From contig DASYFD010000151.1 in assembly GCA_036498625.1 (NCBI GenBank), forward strand, positions 1 to 15,551: 15,551 bases of DNA, read 5' to 3'. Position numbers and translations under genes: made by a program. Source of the stretch: VAZQ01 sp036498625. Its GTDB lineage: Bacteria > Pseudomonadota > Alphaproteobacteria > Rhizobiales > Xanthobacteraceae. The notes under the pieces are model-generated. The model worked only from the letters and a program-made list of their open reading frames with translations, was not told where the DNA came from and ran no database searches. Shown here piece after piece: positions 8,258 to 14,830 of the stretch (within the stretch, counting starts at the first letter, position 1; every line of letters starts with the position of its first letter).

Positions 8258-8264
8258 TTATCGG

Positions 8265-8717
8265 GTGAAGGATGCCATCCGCCATCTCGACAAGCGTTTC
8301 GCTGCGCTGCGCCCGCTCGCCAAAGGTACCCGTCCTCCCAAAGGCTGGCTGCGTGCCGTCAGGGACGCGCTCGGCATGACCACCGCTCAATTCGCCCGCA
8401 GGCTCGGTGTCTCCCAGCCCAGGATCATAGAGCTCGAGAAATCGGAGGTAACCGGCGGCGTAACGCTGCATACGCTGCAACGGGCTGCGGAAGCGCTCGG
8501 GTGTCGTCTCGTGTATGCGCTGGTGCCGGAGCGGCCGCTTGCCGAAACGGTCCGTGATCGCGCGAAGCTTGTCGCCGAGGGCCAGCTTGCATCCGTCGAG
8601 CACACCATGCGGCTGGAGGATCAAGCCGTTGCAGACACCAAGGCACGGGCGGAACTGCGCCGCCGCTCGATCGAGAGCTTGCTGGCTCGCCCCGCCCGCC
8701 TTTGGGATGAGAAATGA
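8265..8717 (+). CDS. Mobile mystery protein A (XRE/HTH regulator, partner of a Fic protein)
   Basis: 150-residue DNA-binding protein of the 'mobile mystery protein A' type, which in other genomes nearly always precedes a Fic-domain 'B' partner. The Cro/CI-type helix-turn-helix spans about 29-86: WLRAVRDALGMTTAQFARR, then LGVSQPRIIELEKSE, then TLHTLQRAAEALGCRLVYAL. The family's LVYALVPE string is at 82-89. The C-terminal half (90-150) is charged and helical. The start is GTG at 8265; no ribosome site precedes it and the predicted transcript begins there, so leaderless translation is likely. Its stop overlaps the next gene's start (ATGA, 8714-8717). I infer it is the antitoxin-like regulator of the pair, repressing its own promoter. 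I find no (S/T)xxxE(G/N) Fic-inhibitory motif in it. Confidence 0.86.
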   Translation: MKDAIRHLDKRFAALRPLAKGTRPPKGWLRAVRDALGMTTAQFARRLGVSQPRIIELEKSEVTGGVTLHTLQRAAEALGCRLVYALVPERPLAETVRDRAKLVAEGQLASVEHTMRLEDQAVADTKARAELRRRSIESLLARPARLWDEK

Positions 8718-9298
8718 CGGACCCGTTCGAAGCCGATGACGCCGCAACACCGCTGACGCCGGAGGAACGAGACGGACTGATCCCGACACATGTGACGCTG
8801 CGCAGCGAGCTCAACGAGCTCGAGCAGCAAAACATCCTGGAGGCGGATCGCTGGGCTTTCGGCCGTAAACGAAATGTGGTGGACGATGTGTTCCTTCGCG
8901 GGCTCCATCGTCGAATGTTCGGTCGAGTGTGGCGATGGGCGGGAGAATATCGCACCTCCGAGCGCAATCTCGGCATCGAGCGCCATCGAATCGGGCCGGA
9001 GCTTCGGCAGATCATCGACGACGCACGCTACTGGCTCGAGCGTCGTTCCTATCCGCCCGATGAATTGGCGGTTCGGTTTCATCATCGGTTGGTCGCGGTG
9101 CATCCGTTTCCCAACGGCAACGGCCGGTGGTCGCGTCTCGCGGCGGACCTGCTGATCGTCCAGCAAGGAGCCGACCGGTTCACCTGGGGTCGCGCCGATG
9201 TCCAGGCCGGCAGCCATGCAAGGCGAGCGTACATCGAGGCCCTTCATGCCGCCGACAATCATGATCTGGCGCCGCTCATCGACTTTGCCAGGTCGTAA
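8714..9298 (+). CDS. Mobile mystery protein B (Fic-domain protein)
   Basis: 194-residue Fic-fold protein. Fic enzymes usually transfer AMP or another phosphate-containing group from a nucleotide onto a target protein's hydroxyl. The motif is HPFPNGNGRWSR (130-141): catalytic His130, anion-binding GNGR and the last Arg141 are present, but the usual metal-binding Asp/Glu is Asn134. Upstream are RSELNELEQQNILEADRW (30-47) and VFLRGLHRRMFGRVWRWAG (59-77), the conserved helices before the active loop. The protein has no signal peptide and no HTH of its own. It overlaps gene A by ATGA, implying coupled translation. By analogy with Fic toxin-antitoxin pairs it may be a toxin controlled by A, but toxicity has to be inferred, and the canonical inhibitory motif is absent from both proteins. 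Confidence 0.88.
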   Translation: MTDPFEADDAATPLTPEERDGLIPTHVTLRSELNELEQQNILEADRWAFGRKRNVVDDVFLRGLHRRMFGRVWRWAGEYRTSERNLGIERHRIGPELRQIIDDARYWLERRSYPPDELAVRFHHRLVAVHPFPNGNGRWSRLAADLLIVQQGADRFTWGRADVQAGSHARRAYIEALHAADNHDLAPLIDFARS

Positions 9299-9359
9299 AA
9301 ATGGCGGATACGGCCATCCGGCAATCTCGCGACCCGCGTTCAACAAATGACGCGCGGAA

Positions 9360-9380
9360 CTCGCTGGTGCGAACAGCGAG
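9360..9380. terminator. Hairpin between convergent genes
   Basis: CTCGCTG (9360-9366) and CAGCGAG (9374-9380) make a perfect 7-bp stem with a 7-base loop in the 102-base gap between the Fic gene and the convergent lectin-like gene. It could end transcription from both sides, but neither strand has a T-run after it, so intrinsic termination is doubtful. Confidence 0.3.
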
Positions 9381-9400
9381 ACCACCCTACTGCAACAACT

Positions 9401-10078
9401 TCAATTGATCGCAAAGCAGTAGAACAACCCCGCCCCGCCGGTGCTCACCAGCGCTTCCTGGCTGCAGCCGCGGCTCGGGTGCGCCGAGTTCCACGAGGTG
9501 TTGCCGCCGCCGGTGCGGTCGGAGTGGCCGACCTGGGCGGAGCCGGTGCTGCTGCTGGTCCAGTTGTTGCAGGTGTGGTCGGCGCTGTCCGTATAGGCGC
9601 GGCCGTCGGTCTGCGAGCCGGTGAGCATATCGTGCCGGTTGGGGGTGTCGCCGGCGCCGTTGATCACGTTGCCGTTCTCGTCGAGCGCCGATTGCTTGAA
9701 CAGATTGCTGCCGAGCCGTGCGAGCTCGATGGTGTCGCCGTTGAGCTCGGCGAGATCAGCCGCGATCGGCAGCTTCTTGGAATTGTGCCACGGCCCCTGC
9801 CCGATCCGGTCGCGCGCGTTGACGGCGGGCACACCGGGGCGCGCCTGGGTGCTCAGATAGGCGTGCCAGATCTTGTTGCCGCCGCCGACCGCCGCCGCCA
9901 GCCGCTGGCAATGGGCGTCGGCGCCCTCGAGGCCACCGAGATCGCCGCCCTTGCCGATCCCCACGCTGGTCACGAAGAAGCTCATCGGGAAAGGCTGCGG
10001 CCCCGGCGCCTGGGCGCGCGCCAGCGAGGGGCCGAGCACCATCGGCAGCGTGCAGGCGGCGACAATCCACGGGTTCAT
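9401..10078 (-). CDS. Secreted endostatin/C-type-lectin-like protein (paralog 2)
   Basis: 225-residue secreted protein. A signal peptide MNPWIVAACTLPMVLG...ARA is followed by a single globular domain. Recognisable strings: GKGGDLGGLEGADAHC, HAYLSTQ, NARDRIGQGPW, GDTIELARLGSN, HDMLTGSQTDGRAYT, TCNNWTSSSTGSAQVGHSD, WNSAHPSRGCSQEAL and a terminal GLFYCFA. The spacing of C...A..G...W.AYLS and C..W.......G...C...L...Y.C recalls the collagen NC10/endostatin branch of the C-type-lectin fold; homologs are often labelled 'lectin' in rhizobial genomes. Four Cys could form two disulfides. Start 10078 is chosen because AGGAGA lies 5 bases ahead. It sits 37 bases downstream of a close paralog on the same strand. 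Ligand unknown; fold assignment is inference from pattern. Confidence 0.8.
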   Translation of the reverse strand: MNPWIVAACTLPMVLGPSLARAQAPGPQPFPMSFFVTSVGIGKGGDLGGLEGADAHCQRLAAAVGGGNKIWHAYLSTQARPGVPAVNARDRIGQGPWHNSKKLPIAADLAELNGDTIELARLGSNLFKQSALDENGNVINGAGDTPNRHDMLTGSQTDGRAYTDSADHTCNNWTSSSTGSAQVGHSDRTGGGNTSWNSAHPSRGCSQEALVSTGGAGLFYCFAIN

Positions 10079-10115
10079 GGGCATCTCCTGATGGCGATGA
10101 TCGAGGCCGCGCGTC

Positions 10116-10880
10116 TCAATCGGCGGCGAAGCAATAGAACATGCCGACCCCATGCGAGCGGGTCAGCGCCTCCTGGCTGCAGCCGCCGGTCGGATGCGCC
10201 GAATTCCACGATCCGTTGCCGCCGCCATTGCGATCCGAAAGGCCGACCTCGGCCGCCGCCCCGGTGACGTTGCCGCGGATCTGTCCGCTGCCCTCGGCAC
10301 TGCTCGTCCAATTGTTGCAGGTGCGGTCGACGCTCGCATCCGTGTAGGCACGGCCATCGGTGGTCGAGCCGGTCAGCATCTCGTGCCGGTTGGAGTTGGG
10401 ATGGCTGGACGCGTACGCCCAGGTGCGGTCCGCCGGATCCGGATTGTCGTTGAGGCCCGCAACGATCTCGCCCTTCTCGGTGAGCGCCGACAGCTTGGTC
10501 ACATTGTTGCCGAGCCGGGCGAGCTCGATGGTGTCGCCGTGCAGGTCGGCGAGGCCTTTGGCGATCATGTCGCCCTTGAAATTGTACCAGGGGCCCTGTC
10601 CGATGCGGTCACGGGCATTGATGGCGGACTGGCCGTCGCGCGGCTGCGTGCTCAGATAGGCGTGCCAGGTGCGGCTGCCGGCCCCGGCCGCGGTGGCGAG
10701 CCGCGCGCAGTGCGCATCGGCGCCCGCCACGCCGCCGAGGTCGCCGCCCTTGCCGATCGGGACGCTGGTGATGAAGAAGGTCATGGGATGCGGCTGCGCG
10801 GGGGCCGGCTGCTGAGCCAGCGCAAGCGAAGAACCCAGCAGGATCGTCGATCCCGCGGCAAGCCAAGCGGCCATTGTCAT
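10116..10880 (-). CDS. Secreted endostatin/C-type-lectin-like protein (paralog 1)
   Basis: 254-residue secreted paralog of the next gene downstream, with signal peptide MTMAAWLAAGSTILLGSSLALA and the same domain: GKGGDLGGVAGADAHC, HAYLSTQ, NARDRIGQGPW, GDTIELARLGNN, HEMLTGSTTDGRAYT, TCNNWTSS, WNSAHPTGGCSQEAL and GMFYCFA. It carries two insertions relative to its neighbour: one of about 15-20 residues before HEMLTG (around PDPADRTWAYASSHPNSN) and one of about 8-10 after GSGQ (RGNVTGAAAE). Both look like surface loops, which could change ligand choice. A GGGGGG stretch lies 9 bases ahead of the ATG at 10880; a second ATG at 10874 is possible. The frame is open further upstream to 10946, but those residues do not look like a signal peptide. 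First gene of a two-gene operon. Confidence 0.8.
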   Translation of the reverse strand: MTMAAWLAAGSTILLGSSLALAQQPAPAQPHPMTFFITSVPIGKGGDLGGVAGADAHCARLATAAGAGSRTWHAYLSTQPRDGQSAINARDRIGQGPWYNFKGDMIAKGLADLHGDTIELARLGNNVTKLSALTEKGEIVAGLNDNPDPADRTWAYASSHPNSNRHEMLTGSTTDGRAYTDASVDRTCNNWTSSAEGSGQIRGNVTGAAAEVGLSDRNGGGNGSWNSAHPTGGCSQEALTRSHGVGMFYCFAAD

Positions 10881-11048
10881 CTGCGTCGACCCCCCGCCGT
10901 TTCTGGAAAAGTTGCCCGATGGCGCAGGGTAGCGAGGGGACGCCACGGGCTCAAGATAGGCCGGCCGTGCGTTCTTGGGCCGCGGCGGGCGGTTTTCGGC
11001 GCAATTTCGGGCGGCGCGCCATGGGCTAAAACTCGGGATACGGCGAAA

Positions 11049-11061
11049 TTATGCAACATAA
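11049..11061. promoter_or_regulatory. Palindromic operator candidate TTATGCAACATAA
   Basis: Five-base arms TTATG and CATAA flank a CAA centre. On the minus strand CATAAT within it resembles a -10 element for the lectin-like operon, so a dimeric regulator bound here could control that promoter. No -35 partner is clear. No regulator gene adjoins it in this window. Confidence 0.3.
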
Positions 11062-11159
11062 CCTTTTGTTTGCCCCCTATATGATGGGCGCGGCTACTGT
11101 GTGGTGCATTTTTGCATGGATTACTTTCGGCTAGCGCCCACTTTTCGTTTGTTTTTCGC

Positions 11160-11189
11160 TTGCCTCGCCTCATAAACTTTGTGTAAATA
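11160..11189 (+). promoter_or_regulatory. Candidate promoter for a short plus-strand RNA
   Basis: TTGCCT (11160-11165), an 18-base spacer and TAAATA (11184-11189) could start transcription near 11196, just before two hairpins ending in an intrinsic terminator. Individually the boxes are mediocre; the support comes mainly from the terminator downstream. Confidence 0.3.
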
Positions 11190-11195
11190 CAGGTC

Positions 11196-11257
11196 TTCCC
11201 TCTTTGGGAAATCTCCAAGCTGTCAGTCTTGCCCCGCCAATTGGCGGGGCTTTTTTT
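11196..11257 (+). ncRNA. Candidate small RNA of about 60 nt
   Basis: The segment contains hairpin TTCCC-TCTTT-GGGAA (11196-11210), a single-stranded stretch of about 20 bases, then the terminator hairpin with seven T. This is the usual build of a trans-acting bacterial sRNA. No protein gene precedes the terminator on this strand for more than 1.8 kb. Alternatives: a longer RNA starting near 11085, or an attenuated leader of the monooxygenase gene, whose ATG lies 154 bases further on. I do not recognise the sequence. Confidence 0.35.
11231..11257 (+). terminator. Strong intrinsic terminator (plus strand)
   Basis: GCCCCGCC (11231-11238), AATT loop and GGCGGGGC (11243-11250) give a perfect 8-bp GC stem followed directly by seven T (11251-11257). 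There is no A-run on the left side, so it works in the plus direction only. It lies in a gap with no upstream plus-strand protein gene. Confidence 0.88.
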
Positions 11258-11410
11258 GCCTTGCCGGGTGCCGGCTACCCGCAGGGGCATCGCCTCTTGC
11301 CTCAGCGCCCGGATGCATGAATATGCCGAAAGCGGTGCGCTGCTTGGTAAGATATCGCCTGCTGCAAACTCCCGGAAACTTTCAGAAACTCCACAAATCT
11401 CTCGGGCAGA

Positions 11411-13033
11411 ATGGCATCGCCGACCACCGCCGAAGTTCCGGTCCTGATCGTCGGTGGCGGCCCGGTCGGCCTCGCGCTCGCGGCCGATCTCGGCCTGCGC
11501 GGCGTCGCCTGCCTGCTGATCGAGCAGGGTGCCGGGCCCCCCGACCATCCGCGCGCCTCCGCCATCAATGCCCGCTCGATGGAGTTCATGCGCCGCTTCG
11601 GGGTCGCCGACGCGGTGCGGGCCGCCTCGGCGCCGGAGGACTTTCCGCACACCGCGCTCTATTGCACCAGCCTGAACGGCTTCGAGATCGCCCGCATCGA
11701 GCGCCCGCATCACGGCGGAGCGGGGCCGACGCCGGAAAGCCCGGAGCGGCCCCAGCGCTGCAATCAGCTTTGGCTCGATCCAATCCTGCGCGACCTCGCC
11801 GCGAGCCAGGCCGGCGTGGAGTTGCGCTACCGCTGCCGGTTCGAGTCGCTGCGGCAGGAGAGCGACCGGGTCATTGCCAGTGCCCATGATCTCGCAAGCG
11901 ACCGGCCGCTCGAGGTCATCGCGCAATACGTAGTCGACTGCAGCGGCGGGCACAGCCCGATCCGGCGCGCCTTCGGCATTGCCATGAGCGGCTCGTCCTA
12001 TGTGGGCCACAACCTGAGCATCTTCGTGCGCGCCCCCCGCTTGTGGGAGCACCACCCGATGGGCAAGGCCGCCCTGATCAGTTTTGTCGAGCCGGCCGGG
12101 CTGTGGCGCAATCTGGTGATCCTGGACGGTCGCGAGCTCTACCGCTTCGGCGTATCCGGCAAGCCCTTCTTCGATGCGCCCGAGGCGGTGGATGCGGATC
12201 GCCTGTTCGAGGAGGTGGTTGGCAAGCCGGTGCCGCACGAGGTGATCTCGATCCGCCGCTGGACCGCGCGCAACGTGGTGGCGGATACCTATCGGGTCGG
12301 CCGGGTCTTCCTCGCCGGCGATGCCGCCCATCTCAATCATCCGGCCTCGGGGCTCGGGCTCAATACCGGTCTCGGCGATGCGGTCGATCTGGCCTGGAAG
12401 CTCGCGGCCACGCTCGCGGGCTGGGGCGGCAGCGGCCTGCTCGATTCCTACCCGATCGAGCGCCATCCGGTGGGGGTGCGCAATGTCGGCCATGCCAGCA
12501 TGACCTTCGACACCGATCGGACCCAGAACCCTCATCCGGAGATTGCGCTTGCCACCGCCGCGGGCGCCGCGGCGCGCCACGCTATGGGCGAGGCGATCGT
12601 GCGCACGCAGACCCGCAAATTCATCACCGACGGGATCGCGCTGGGCTACCGCTATGATCCCTCGCCGATCTGCTGGCCGGAGCAAGGGCCGGCCCCGCCG
12701 CTCACCATCAGCGACTATCATCCGACATCCTATCCGGGCAGCCGGGCGCCGCACGCCTGGCTCAGCCCCGGGCGCTCGACCATCGACGCCTTCGGCCAAG
12801 GCTTTACCCTGGTGCGGCTGGGCGGCGACGCCCCGGACCCTTCCCCGATCGAGCAGGCCTTCGCCGCACGGCGGGTGCCGCTCGCCATCATGACGATCGC
12901 GGACCCGGCGATCGGCGCGCTCTATGAGCGGCGCCTCGTCCTGGTGCGGCCCGACGGCCACGTGGCATGGCGCTCCGACGCGCTGCCCGCAGACCCGTCC
13001 GCGCTGGTCGCGCGTGTGCGCGGTGGCGCCTGA
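11411..13033 (+). CDS. FAD-dependent aromatic-ring monooxygenase (phenol hydroxylase/MhpA/TfdB type)
   Basis: 540-residue class A flavoprotein that would use NAD(P)H and O2 to hydroxylate an aromatic or polyketide-like substrate in the cytoplasm. FAD dinucleotide motif VLIVGGGPVGLALA (11-24, GGGPVG at 15-20) ends in acidic LLIEQG (35-40). The second flavin/NADPH motif appears as DCSGGHSPIRR (176-186), a variant of the usual DG..S.VR. The ribityl-binding motif is GDAAHLNHPASGLGLNTG (303-320) followed by DAVDLAWKLA (323-332). The C-terminal end (LVLVRPDGHVAWR) matches the thioredoxin-like domain of the phenol hydroxylase branch. Length fits the family (about 530-590). Only a weak GGGCAG precedes the ATG. 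No ring-cleavage or transport genes adjoin it, so substrate and pathway are unknown. Confidence 0.92.
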   Translation: MASPTTAEVPVLIVGGGPVGLALAADLGLRGVACLLIEQGAGPPDHPRASAINARSMEFMRRFGVADAVRAASAPEDFPHTALYCTSLNGFEIARIERPHHGGAGPTPESPERPQRCNQLWLDPILRDLAASQAGVELRYRCRFESLRQESDRVIASAHDLASDRPLEVIAQYVVDCSGGHSPIRRAFGIAMSGSSYVGHNLSIFVRAPRLWEHHPMGKAALISFVEPAGLWRNLVILDGRELYRFGVSGKPFFDAPEAVDADRLFEEVVGKPVPHEVISIRRWTARNVVADTYRVGRVFLAGDAAHLNHPASGLGLNTGLGDAVDLAWKLAATLAGWGGSGLLDSYPIERHPVGVRNVGHASMTFDTDRTQNPHPEIALATAAGAAARHAMGEAIVRTQTRKFITDGIALGYRYDPSPICWPEQGPAPPLTISDYHPTSYPGSRAPHAWLSPGRSTIDAFGQGFTLVRLGGDAPDPSPIEQAFAARRVPLAIMTIADPAIGALYERRLVLVRPDGHVAWRSDALPADPSALVARVRGGA

Positions 13034-13108
13034 CGCACGACCCGATAGAATGAGGGCAGAGCGCTCCCGCGCCGGAGACGATGTCGCAACACGCGAGGGC
13101 GGCCGGAA

Positions 13109-13630
13109 ATGCCAAGGAGGAAGCCCGCAACCACGCCGGCAGCGGCCGGCCCCCGCAGCCTGCCGGTCTATCTCAAGCTCGAGATCGGCGGTGGATCGAA
13201 GCGTGCGCTGGTGCAGGCGCTCGACCGGGAGGGCTGCTATATCGGGCAGTGCGCGCGGGAGATGATCGCGCGCGCGAGCTTCGCCCCGGCTGACAGTCCC
13301 CACACCGTCAAGCTCGCGCGCGTGCAGCTGAGCACGCTCGGCGTCACCGACTGGGTGACGTGGAGCGACGTCCTCAAGGCCGCCGCGAAGCTCGGGGCCG
13401 AGAAGGTGCCGGCTGAGGCGGCCGTGCGGCTGGCGCTCGAGCTGCCCGACCAGCAGCCCGGCGACCACTTCTGGATCCTGATGGATCCGATCGGCGGACC
13501 GGACGGCGAGCCCTACGTGTTCTATCTGGCCTCCCACGACGACGGCGAGCGGCGGCTGCTCGGCCGCTATGTCAGCACCATCCGGCGATTTTATCCGCAC
13601 CGCGAGATCGTGTTCGGGTTGCCCGGGTAA
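13109..13630 (+). CDS. Conserved protein of unknown function
   Basis: 173-residue soluble protein with no signal peptide or membrane helix. A basic, Pro/Ala-rich start (residues 2-17) precedes YLKLEIGGGSKRALVQALD, then REGCYIGQCAREMIARASF, a stretch VQLSTLGVTDWVTWSDVLKAA, and a C-terminal part LPDQQPGDHFWILMDPIGG followed by YVFYLASHDDGERRLLGRY. The central and C-terminal pattern (ELGF-like segment, P.E....LRL....QP.GE...I.M.PI) reminds me of a widespread family of uncharacterised bacterial proteins, but I cannot name a domain with confidence. The gene lies 75 bases after the monooxygenase on the same strand and could be cotranscribed. The ATG has only a weak purine-rich stretch ahead. It converges on the IalB remnant with a 32-base gap. 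No function is proposed. Confidence 0.75.
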   Translation: MPRRKPATTPAAAGPRSLPVYLKLEIGGGSKRALVQALDREGCYIGQCAREMIARASFAPADSPHTVKLARVQLSTLGVTDWVTWSDVLKAAAKLGAEKVPAEAAVRLALELPDQQPGDHFWILMDPIGGPDGEPYVFYLASHDDGERRLLGRYVSTIRRFYPHREIVFGLPG

Positions 13631-13662
13631 AGTCGGTAGCCCGCACTCCTGTCGGTCGGACC

Positions 13663-14001
13663 TTAGCGGCCTATCGCCTTAGGATCCGTCGGCGGCCCGT
13701 CGTACGCCTTGGCGAACTCGACCAGCGGCAGGATGGGACTGATCCCTTCACCCTGGCTGTCGAAGCCTTGCACGGTCAGTAATTGTCCCGATTTCAGCCG
13801 GCCGATCAATTGCCCGGTCGCTTCGTAGTCGGCTATGCAGCCGTTGCTGAGGCAGACGATGTAGGGCGCAGTCAGCGGCTGGCCATTGTCGACAATCACC
13901 TGAGTGCCCTGCGGTATCTGCATCCCGAGCGGGAGAGTCACCCGAAGAACCTTTCTTGCTCCGCTCTTGGGTTCAACCAGCACGGCTGCAACCATGGGCG
14001 G
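13663..14001 (-). pseudogene. Second IalB domain, detached from its gene by a frameshift
   Basis: About 112 codons continuing the upstream IalB protein in another frame: PPMVAAVLVEPKSGARKVL, GMQIPQGTQVIVDNGQPL, APYIVCLSNGCIADYEATG and LPLVEFAKAYDGPPTDPKA. It aligns domain to domain with the first IalB domain (PIVAAILTQPEG, GMQLPQGARLIVDGGKPL, APYAACFRKGCVADFETG, LDDFAKAYGGPPS). The break lies at the G run 14000-14003 (CCCC on the coding strand): with one base fewer, the upstream frame reads GAGPPMVAAV, as the family requires. An ATG at 13995 could restart translation of a truncated, signal-less domain. One Cys of the usual pair near FTGKEGR is Tyr. Either a recent pseudogene event or a homopolymer error in the assembly. 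Confidence 0.82.
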
Positions 14002-14740
14002 GGCCCGCTCCCAACCGCCCTTCCTTTCCGGTGAAGTACACCACCGGCCCATCTTTTTTCAGGCAGAGTTTGGTCCAGGGCGAATAGCTCAAAGAGCCTC
14101 CGCTCCTGAGCTGTCGCTCGAGCTCGCCTGAAGCGTGGTCGCCTCGTTCGGGAAGCTGCTCCTGCAGCTCATCAACGAGTTTCACCTCATTCGATGGCGG
14201 CCCGCCATAGGCCTTCGCGAAATCATCGAGCGGCAGGACGAGGCTTATCGCGTGGCCCTTACTGTCGATGGCCTGCACCACCAGCTTCTGGCCGTTCCGC
14301 AGCTTACCGATCAGCGCAGCACCGGTCTCGAAGTCCGCCACGCAGCCTTTGCGGAAGCAAGCCGCATAGGGCGCCTTCAGCGGCTTGCCACCATCAACAA
14401 TGAGGCGGGCGCCCTGCGGCAGCTGCATCCCGATCGGAACCACGACATGAAGGACCTCGCGCGCGTTCCCCTCCGGCTGCGTCAGGATCGCAGCAACGAT
14501 CGGCAGGCCGGCCTCGTTGCGTCCAAACCTCGCCGTTTGGCAGACGGGTTTGCCATTCGCGTCCGGACCAGCCGGGCAGAACTTCGTCCAGGGCGAAAAA
14601 ATCAATTTCGGGGTCGGCGATTGTCCTGCCGCCGGGTCCGGAGAAACGCCCAAGAGCGGCACCAGCAACAGCAAGCTTGCGATGCAACCAACCCTCCGCC
14701 AAATCGCGGCAAAACAGGACCGGTTGTGACGGCGCGGCAT
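13973..14740 (-). CDS. Invasion-associated locus B (IalB) family protein, tandem-domain, truncated by frameshift
   Basis: Exported protein of the IalB family, named for a Bartonella invasion locus but common in non-pathogenic Hyphomicrobiales, where its role is undefined. Signal peptide: basic start MPRRHNRS, hydrophobic CIASLLLLVPLLGVS, cleavage near AAGQ (about 40). First complete domain about 46-180: SPWTKFC, KPVCQTARFGRN, IVAAILTQPEG, VPIGMQLPQGARLIVDGG, CFRKGCVADFETG, DFAKAYGGPPS. Then a charged linker (181-215) and the start of a second domain, LSYSPWTKLCLKKDGP (218-233), which runs out of frame after GRLGAGP (241-247), ending at 255 residues. Intact relatives carry two full domains, so about 110 residues are lost. 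The start at 14740 has GAGGGG six bases ahead; the longer frame to 14791 lacks such support. It lies 90 bases downstream of the cupin gene. Confidence 0.87.
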   Translation of the reverse strand: MPRRHNRSCFAAIWRRVGCIASLLLLVPLLGVSPDPAAGQSPTPKLIFSPWTKFCPAGPDANGKPVCQTARFGRNEAGLPIVAAILTQPEGNAREVLHVVVPIGMQLPQGARLIVDGGKPLKAPYAACFRKGCVADFETGAALIGKLRNGQKLVVQAIDSKGHAISLVLPLDDFAKAYGGPPSNEVKLVDELQEQLPERGDHASGELERQLRSGGSLSYSPWTKLCLKKDGPVVYFTGKEGRLGAGPAHGCSRAG

Positions 14741-14830
14741 TGTCAGCCCCTCGCTTTTCGGCGGCAGCTCAGGGTCCCCTGGCGCCTGCACATCCGCGGG
14801 CGCCCGCAGTCGGCAACCGGCCGCAGCGCC

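Larger units (their letters stand above)
10881..11410. other. 530-base divergent intergenic region
   Basis: This gap separates the lectin-like operon (minus) from the FAD monooxygenase (plus). Its central part, about 11030-11220, is much richer in A/T than its surroundings. It holds a TTATG-CAA-CATAA palindrome (11049-11061), a long-range stem TGGGCGC/GCGCCCA (11085-11091 with 11134-11140) enclosing TGCA-TTTT-TGCA, a possible small-RNA unit with its promoter (11160-11257), and a strong plus-strand terminator (11231-11257). I see no convincing protein-coding frame here. Confidence 0.6.

Noticed and set aside
8161..8260. Possible insertion-sequence end or attachment site flanking the XRE/Fic pair
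   Set aside because: The patch is A/T-rich, but I found no terminal inverted repeats, target duplication, integrase or tRNA. 'Mobile' here rests only on the family name and composition.
8244..8789. Minus-strand open frame across the XRE gene
   Set aside because: It overlaps the XRE promoter and coding region, whose HTH is clear. The antisense product has no motif.
10877..13600. Very long minus-strand open frame (907 codons) opposite the monooxygenase
   Set aside because: It covers the monooxygenase, the following gene, the intrinsic terminator and a promoter region. Its sequence has no recognisable domain, and third-position bias supports the plus-strand genes.
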